This document shows positions 8,047-12,392 of a stretch of 12,392 nucleotides of DNA, in pieces. The notes below the pieces were generated by a model. It had not been told where the DNA came from. It saw nothing but the letters and a program-made list of their open reading frames with translations, and did no database searches. The DNA is from RGIG8767 sp964386235 (lineage in GTDB: Bacteria; Bacillota; Clostridia; Lachnospirales; Lachnospiraceae), in the NCBI GenBank assembly GCA_964386235.1, contig CAYLSH010000060.1, forward strand, positions 1 through 12,392, in the 5' to 3' direction. Both the position numbers and the translations under genes were made by a program. How positions within the stretch are numbered: the first letter of the stretch is position 1; each line of letters starts with the position of its first letter.

Positions 8047-8547
8047 TCAGTCATCAAAAAGAATCCGTCTGTATTTTTCAAGGGTAAAAAGCAAAAGCAT
8101 GCCCAGAATGCCGCAGGATATGATTTCTCCTGTAGTTACGGTTACAAAAGAAAACCAGATAGGCTTTATGCCGTATGCGTAAAGTAATACAAAAGGAATA
8201 ATGGCAGCGTTGGAGAGTATGGGACCCACCGGCGCTGCCCATTTATATTTGCGAAGAACATATGTGAGCAGAGAACCGGTCAGCGTAGCAAGGCTGCCAA
8301 ATACAATATCGGGAAGTGCACAGCCGGTCAGGATATTGCCTAGCAGACAACCGATAAAAAGTCCGGGGATGGCACTTGCCGTAAAATAGGGAAGAATGGT
8401 AAGACATTCCGAAAAACGGATCTGGACCGGATAATTGGCAAGTCCAAGGGCATTTGCCAGAAAAGTGAGTATGATATAAAGTGCAGCAATAATCGCTGCC
8501 CGTGTGAGGGATGCCGTCTTGTGAAGACGGTTTTGATCTTGTTTCAT
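8047..8547 (-). CDS. queT: QueT-family queuosine precursor transporter (ECF-type S component)
   Basis: This 166-residue, mostly hydrophobic protein belongs by sequence to the QueT family (COG4708), substrate-binding membrane components thought to take up a queuosine precursor such as preQ1 with a shared energy-coupling module. A short basic N-terminus (KQDQNRLHKTASLTR) is followed by about five or six membrane segments (16-37, 47-72, 80-98, 107-125, 130-156). Family-like motifs are VQIRFSECLTILPYF (41-55), GCLLGNILTG (66-75) and PDIVFGSLATL (79-89). AGGAG at 8554-8558 (complement), six bases before the ATG, gives the start and is part of a preQ1-type riboswitch, which independently supports the substrate. 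No energy-coupling ATPase or queuosine enzyme is nearby. Its stop is 2 nt from that of the convergent 859-aa gene. Confidence 0.93.
   Translation of the reverse strand: MKQDQNRLHKTASLTRAAIIAALYIILTFLANALGLANYPVQIRFSECLTILPYFTASAIPGLFIGCLLGNILTGCALPDIVFGSLATLTGSLLTYVLRKYKWAAPVGPILSNAAIIPFVLLYAYGIKPIWFSFVTVTTGEIISCGILGMLLLFTLEKYRRILFDD
8514..8534 (+). terminator. Terminator-like hairpin inside the 5' end of queT, oriented for + strand transcripts
   Basis: CCGTCTT (8514-8520), loop GTG and AAGACGG (8524-8530) form a perfect 7-bp hairpin, followed on the + strand by TTTT (8531-8534) and further T-rich sequence. No gene on the + strand ends here, but it is the first such structure downstream of the 859-aa gene, which has no terminator at its own stop. 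In the queT mRNA the same sequence forms a hairpin about 17 nt past the start codon. Terminator activity is inferred. Confidence 0.4.
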
Positions 8548-8553
8548 TATTTT

Positions 8554-8594
8554 CTCCTAGTTTTGTTTTATGTGTGGATGGTTTCGAACACACA
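8554..8594 (-). promoter_or_regulatory. preQ1-I-type riboswitch controlling queT translation
   Basis: Read on the minus strand, TGTGTG (8594-8589) and CACACA (8576-8571) form a perfect 6-bp P1 stem. The loop TTCGAAACCATC (8588-8577) matches the type I preQ1 pattern of UUC, A-rich middle and CC. The tail TAAAACAAAACTAGGAG (8570-8554) is the typical A-rich strand that folds back into the stem groove. The loop CC (8581-8580) can pair with the GG of the tail, the pseudoknot P2. The tail includes the Shine-Dalgarno AGGAG, so ligand binding would hide it and lower queT translation. The assignment is by eye, supported by the queT gene directly downstream. Confidence 0.88.
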
Positions 8595-8616
8595 GTTTAA
8601 TTTTACAACGTTGTTC

Positions 8617-8644
8617 AGTATAACATTTCATGAAAAAAAGTCAA
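8617..8644 (-). promoter_or_regulatory. Promoter of queT
   Basis: On the minus strand, TTGACT (8644-8639) and TATACT (8622-8617) are separated by 16 bases, close to the housekeeping sigma consensus. The -10 is extended (TGTTATACT). Transcription would begin near 8610, about 15 nt before the riboswitch stem. Confidence 0.8.
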
Positions 8645-8656
8645 GATAAGGACAGG

Positions 8657-8688
8657 ATGCCTAAAAAAATTATAAACTTTTTAGGCAT
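8657..8688. promoter_or_regulatory. Perfect palindrome between divergent promoters; possible operator
   Basis: ATGCCTAAAAA (8657-8667) and TTTTTAGGCAT (8678-8688) are perfect complements around a 10-nt A/T-rich centre. It lies between the queT -35 box and the exporter promoter, with no gene running into it from either side, so a protein-binding operator is more likely than a terminator. A T-rich stretch follows on the + strand, so termination of stray transcripts cannot be ruled out. Confidence 0.5.
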
Positions 8689-8693
8689 TTTCA

Positions 8694-8733
8694 CATTTAT
8701 TTCATATTTTTCATGTGTAAATGGTGTTATACT
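8694..8733 (+). promoter_or_regulatory. Promoter of the ABC exporter operon
   Basis: An extended -10, TGTTATACT, ends at 8733 (TATACT 8728-8733). The -35 region is poor (T-rich, about 8704-8710), which fits an extended -10 promoter or one needing an activator. CATTTA (8694-8699) and TAAATG (8718-8723) are an inverted pair flanking the -35 region and could be a second regulator site. Predicted start of transcription is near 8740, leaving a leader of about 28 nt. Confidence 0.6.
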
Positions 8734-8767
8734 TGAAAGTAACGATTTAGAAGAAAGGAGCAGAAAA

Positions 8768-10528
8768 ATGATACGAACGTTATCAAAATACATAGGACAA
8801 TACAAGCGTGCATCCATACTTACACCCTGCTGTATGGTAATGGAAGTATTAATGGAAGTATTAATTCCTTTTGTAACCGCGGCGATCATTGACCAGGGAA
8901 TCGAAGCGGGTAACATGAACAAAATATTGATATACGGCGGGATGATGGTCTTTATGGCGATATTCAGTCTTATATTCGGCGTGTTGGGAGGTAAATTCGG
9001 GGCGGAAGCATCCACCGGTTTTGCCTGCAACTTAAGGGAGGGAATGTACGAAAATATACAGACCTTTTCCTTTTCCAATATTGATAAATTCAGTACGGCG
9101 GGACTGGTAACCCGTATGACGACGGATGTCAGCAATGTACAGATGGCATACCAGATGATCTTAAGAATCGCAGTACGTGCCCCCATGACACTGGTGATCA
9201 GTATGATCATGTGCTTTGTGATCAATATAAGGTTAAGCTGCATCTTTTTAGTAGCGACAATCGTGCTTGGCGTCACCCTGTTTTTACTGGTAAGAATGAC
9301 CATGAAATTATTCCGTCAGGTGTTTGATAAGTATGATGAATTGAATGCCTCCGTACAGGAAAATGTTTCCGCCATTCGCGTGGTAAAAGCATTTGTAAGA
9401 GAAAAATTCGAAAACAGCAAATTTATTACGGCAGCAGAAAACCTCTACCATATGTTTGTAAAGGCCGAATGCATGATTATTCTGAACAATCCGATTATGA
9501 TGCTTGTGGTATACAGCTGTATGATCGCATTGTCCTGGTTTGGAGCACACTTTATTGTGGCGGGTAATCTTACGACGGGTGAACTGACATCCTTATTCAC
9601 ATACGTAATGAGCGTGCTTTCTTCCCTGATGATGTTATCCATGATTTTTGTTATGCTAACCATGAGTGCGGCAAGTGCAAAGCGTATTTCGGAAGTATTG
9701 CAGGAAAAAGCAGATATTGTAAATCCGGCGCAGCCCGTTATGCACATTGAGGATGGAAGCATTGATTTTGAAAATGTTGATTTTTCCTATAAACGCGGAA
9801 GCGGGGAAGAAACCTTAAAAGACATCAATCTTTCCATTAAAAGCGGCGAGACCATCGGTATTATAGGGGGAACCGGATGCGGAAAATCCACTTTGGTAAA
9901 CCTGATCAGCCGTTTGTATGATGTGGACAGAGGGGTGATCCGCGTAGGCGGCAGGGATGTGAAGGATTATGATCTGGAAACCCTGCGTAATGAAGTGGCG
10001 GTGGTATTACAGAAAAATGTGTTATTTTCCGGAACAATTCTGGAAAATCTTCGCTGGGGTAAAGAAGACGCCACATTGGAAGAATGCATGGAAGCATGCA
10101 AACTTGCGTGTGCGGACGAATTTATAGAGAAAATGCCGGACAAATACGATACCTGGATCGAACAGGGCGGAACCAATGTTTCCGGTGGACAGAAACAGAG
10201 ACTCTGTATTGCAAGAGCCCTTTTAAAATCGCCCAGGATTCTGATTCTGGACGATTCGACCAGTGCGGTGGATACGGCAACGGATGCCAGGATAAGAGAA
10301 TCCTTTGCCAAAAAGATTCCCGGTACAACAAAACTGATTATTGCACAGCGTATTTCCAGTGTACAGGAGGCTGACCGTATTCTGGTGCTGGAAGACGGTG
10401 CGATAAACGGCTTTGGAACACATGAAGAATTATTGAAAAATAACCCGATTTATCAGGAGATCTACGAGACACAGACCAAGGGTGGCGGAGATTTTGATGA
10501 ATCAAATAAAGAAGGAGGGGAGGAATAG
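8768..10528 (+). CDS. ABC exporter subunit with degenerate ATP site (heterodimer partner 1)
   Basis: A 586-residue half-transporter: six membrane segments (about 17-40, 55-78, 131-152, 156-176, 240-262, 275-297), then an ATPase domain from about 331. Visible motifs are Walker A GGTGCGKST (367-375), Q-loop Q415, signature VSGGQ (471-475), Walker B ILILDD (491-496) and D-loop SAVD (499-502). D496 stands where the catalytic Glu is normal, and Q527 where the switch His is normal (IIAQR). This is the pattern of the BmrC/TM287-like subunit of heterodimeric multidrug-type exporters. The ATG at 8768 has AAAGGAG at 8754-8760; the frame stays open upstream to an ATG at 8630, but that stretch holds the promoter and lacks a ribosome site. 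The substrate cannot be told. The end (GGG...EGGEE) encodes the next gene's ribosome site. Confidence 0.95.
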   Translation: MIRTLSKYIGQYKRASILTPCCMVMEVLMEVLIPFVTAAIIDQGIEAGNMNKILIYGGMMVFMAIFSLIFGVLGGKFGAEASTGFACNLREGMYENIQTFSFSNIDKFSTAGLVTRMTTDVSNVQMAYQMILRIAVRAPMTLVISMIMCFVINIRLSCIFLVATIVLGVTLFLLVRMTMKLFRQVFDKYDELNASVQENVSAIRVVKAFVREKFENSKFITAAENLYHMFVKAECMIILNNPIMMLVVYSCMIALSWFGAHFIVAGNLTTGELTSLFTYVMSVLSSLMMLSMIFVMLTMSAASAKRISEVLQEKADIVNPAQPVMHIEDGSIDFENVDFSYKRGSGEETLKDINLSIKSGETIGIIGGTGCGKSTLVNLISRLYDVDRGVIRVGGRDVKDYDLETLRNEVAVVLQKNVLFSGTILENLRWGKEDATLEECMEACKLACADEFIEKMPDKYDTWIEQGGTNVSGGQKQRLCIARALLKSPRILILDDSTSAVDTATDARIRESFAKKIPGTTKLIIAQRISSVQEADRILVLEDGAINGFGTHEELLKNNPIYQEIYETQTKGGGDFDESNKEGGEE

Positions 10529-10530
10529 TC

Positions 10531-12392
10531 ATGGCAGAAGGAACGACAAAAGGCCCAGCGGCAAGAAGGATGCCGGCAGGACCAAGAGGCAACAGGGGAG
10601 CTATGGGCCCCAAACCGCAGATAAAAGATCCGGGCAAGATTATCCTGAGATTGATGAAGTATATTCTGGTAAATTACAAATTTCATTTTATCGTCGTCAT
10701 TCTGGGGATTATACTGTCCGCACTGATGACACTTCGCGGAACCTGGTTTATGCAGGCGTTGATCGATGATTATATTATTCCCCTGACAAAGTCCGATGTG
10801 CCGGATTATGCGCCCCTTGCAAAAGCACTGATGTCGCTGGCACTTACCTATGGCATCGGAATTGCAGCAGGATATTTATATAACCGTGTGATGGTAAATA
10901 TCAGTCAGGGAACCATGAAGAGACTGCGTGTGGATATTTTTACCCATATGGAATCCCTTCCGATCAAGTATTTTGATACGCATGCGCATGGTGACATTAT
11001 GTCCGTGTATACAAACGATGTGGATACACTTAGACAGATGATCGGGCAGAGTATTCCCCAGATTCTAAACTCCCTGATCACGGTTGTTTCCACTTTCCTG
11101 ATGATGATTGTACTGGATATTCCGTTGACGCTGATTACGGTTCTCATGGTGGGACTGAGTATGTTTGTTTCCGCAAAACTGGCTCAGAAATCCGGTTCCT
11201 ACTTCGTAAAACAACAGAAGGATCTGGGTAGTGTTAACGGCTATATTGAGGAAATGCTGGAGGGACAGAAAGTAATCAAGGTTTTCTGCCACGAAGACAA
11301 GAACTTTGAAGAATTCAGCAAACGGAATAATGAACTGCGTGACAGTGCCTACAATGCAAACTGGGTGGTAAATATCATGGGCCCGGTCAATAATAACCTG
11401 GGACATTTGAGTTATGTTTTGTGTGCGGTCGTGGGAGCGCTGCTTACCTTAAGCGGAGTTACCGGACTTACGATCGGCGGACTGGTTACCTTCCTGACAC
11501 TGAATAAAAACTTTTCCATGCCGATCAACCAGCTGACACAACAGATGAACAGTATTATCATGGCACTTGCCGGAGCGGAGAGAGTGTTCAACCTGTTAGA
11601 TGAAGAACCGGAAGTGGATGATGGTTATGTAGAACTGGTAAATGCCGTAGAAAAAGAGGACGGAACACTTGTTGAGTCAGAGAAAAGAACCGGTGTCTGG
11701 GCATGGAGACATCCCCACAAGGCGGATGGAACAGTTACCTACAAGAAACTGGAAGGTGATATTGTCTTTGATGATGTGGACTTTGGTTACACGGATGAAA
11801 AGATGGTATTACACAACATAGATCTGTATGCAACACCGGGACAAAAGATTGCATTTGTCGGAAGTACGGGTGCAGGAAAAACCACCATTACCAATCTGAT
11901 CAACCGTTTTTATGATATTCAGGACGGAAAGATCCGTTATGATGAGATCAATGTAAACAAGATTAAAAAAGACGATCTTCGTCGTTCGCTGGGAATCGTA
12001 TTACAGGAAACCCATTTATTTACCGGAACGGTTATGGATAATATCCGCTATGGCAGACTCGATGCAACGGATGAAGAGTGTATTCAGGCGGCGAAACTGG
12101 CCAATGCACACGGATTTATCAAGCGTCTGCCGGACGGTTACCGGACCATGTTAAAAGGAGACGGCGGTAACTTAAGTCAGGGTCAGAGACAGCTGCTTGC
12201 AATCGCAAGAGCAATGGTAGCGGATCCGCCGGTACTGATTCTGGATGAAGCGACTTCTTCCATTGATACGCGTACGGAGAAAATGGTTCAGGAAGGTATG
12301 GACCGGCTGATGAAGGGCAGAACGACATTTATCATTGCCCATCGTTTATCCACTGTCCGCAATTCGGACTGTATTATGGTATTGGAACAGGG
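10531..12392 (+). CDS. ABC exporter subunit with catalytic ATP site (heterodimer partner 2), cut by window end
   Basis: The frame is open for 620 codons to the window edge, missing only the C-terminal tail. Residues 1-34 are a Gly/Pro/Arg-rich tail (MAEGTTKGPAARRMPAGPRG onward) with no predicted fold. Membrane segments lie at about 51-75, 95-118, 172-195, 197-215, 293-312 and 315-335. The ATPase domain has Walker A GSTGAGKTT (444-452), Q492, Walker B VLILDE (568-573) with catalytic E573, and switch H604. The signature is LSQGQ (548-552), not LSGGQ, which completes the degenerate site with partner 1. Between membrane and ATPase domains (about 366-408) is an extra linker with VWAWRHPHKADG (389-400). 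The ATG is 2 nt after the previous stop, with GGAGGGGAGG upstream, so the two are translationally coupled. Nearest models: BmrD, TM288, LmrD. Confidence 0.95.
   Translation, partial: MAEGTTKGPAARRMPAGPRGNRGAMGPKPQIKDPGKIILRLMKYILVNYKFHFIVVILGIILSALMTLRGTWFMQALIDDYIIPLTKSDVPDYAPLAKALMSLALTYGIGIAAGYLYNRVMVNISQGTMKRLRVDIFTHMESLPIKYFDTHAHGDIMSVYTNDVDTLRQMIGQSIPQILNSLITVVSTFLMMIVLDIPLTLITVLMVGLSMFVSAKLAQKSGSYFVKQQKDLGSVNGYIEEMLEGQKVIKVFCHEDKNFEEFSKRNNELRDSAYNANWVVNIMGPVNNNLGHLSYVLCAVVGALLTLSGVTGLTIGGLVTFLTLNKNFSMPINQLTQQMNSIIMALAGAERVFNLLDEEPEVDDGYVELVNAVEKEDGTLVESEKRTGVWAWRHPHKADGTVTYKKLEGDIVFDDVDFGYTDEKMVLHNIDLYATPGQKIAFVGSTGAGKTTITNLINRFYDIQDGKIRYDEINVNKIKKDDLRRSLGIVLQETHLFTGTVMDNIRYGRLDATDEECIQAAKLANAHGFIKRLPDGYRTMLKGDGGNLSQGQRQLLAIARAMVADPPVLILDEATSSIDTRTEKMVQEGMDRLMKGRTTFIIAHRLSTVRNSDCIMVLEQ

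Noticed and set aside
8034..8049. Short GAAAC/GTTTC inverted repeat at the 859-aa gene stop as a terminator
   Set aside because: Only about 5 bp with no T-run, too weak to call.
8630..8767. 46-codon N-terminal extension of the first ABC subunit from the ATG at 8630
   Set aside because: It covers the palindrome and the extended -10 promoter, has no ribosome site, and its residues do not look like exporter N-termini; the ATG at 8768 has AAAGGAG seven bases upstream.
8641..9303. 220-codon minus-strand open frame opposite the exporter gene
   Set aside because: It lies antisense to the promoter and conserved membrane domain of a real gene, with no ribosome site or family-like features; it is a shadow of codon use.
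10482..10769. 95-codon + strand frame over the start of the second ABC subunit
   Set aside because: Overlaps the correct ABC frame, which has all family motifs and a strong ribosome site.

Overview
The window comes from a low-to-mid GC Firmicute, most likely a clostridial gut anaerobe of the Lachnospiraceae type. This is inferred from the gene content, the strong purine-rich Shine-Dalgarno sites, the atp operon with two unknown genes behind it, and the paired ABC exporter style. No rRNA or other species marker is present, so the genus is open.

Region 1 (1-4920, + strand) is the F1 half of an ATP synthase operon: the last codons of atpF, then atpH, atpA, atpG, atpD and atpC in the standard order with short gaps. 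Catalytic motifs in alpha and beta are intact. A 9-bp inverted repeat lies in the atpH-atpA gap. A strong 18-bp hairpin (4946-4987) follows atpC.

Region 2 (5017-8044, + strand) holds two unrecognised genes just past that hairpin: a 126-aa Tyr-rich soluble protein and an 859-aa protein with one N-terminal membrane anchor. The large protein has a long beta-rich, propeller-like outer region and a C-terminal domain that looks like a peptidase C39-type papain fold without its catalytic Cys and His. This pair is the least explained part of the window.

Region 3 (8047-8644, - strand) is a queT-family queuosine-precursor transporter gene with a good promoter and a preQ1-I-type riboswitch whose tail contains the ribosome binding site. 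It converges on the 859-aa gene with only 2 nt between the stops. A terminator-like hairpin for + strand readthrough lies inside the first codons of queT.

Region 4 (8657-12392, + strand) is a divergent two-gene ABC exporter operon, the second gene cut by the window end. Motif differences (Asp and Gln in the catalytic Glu and switch His positions of the first subunit, LSQGQ signature in the second) fit a heterodimeric exporter with one degenerate and one working ATP site. The space between queT and the exporter genes has two similar divergent promoters flanking a perfect 11-bp-arm palindrome, a likely regulatory region.
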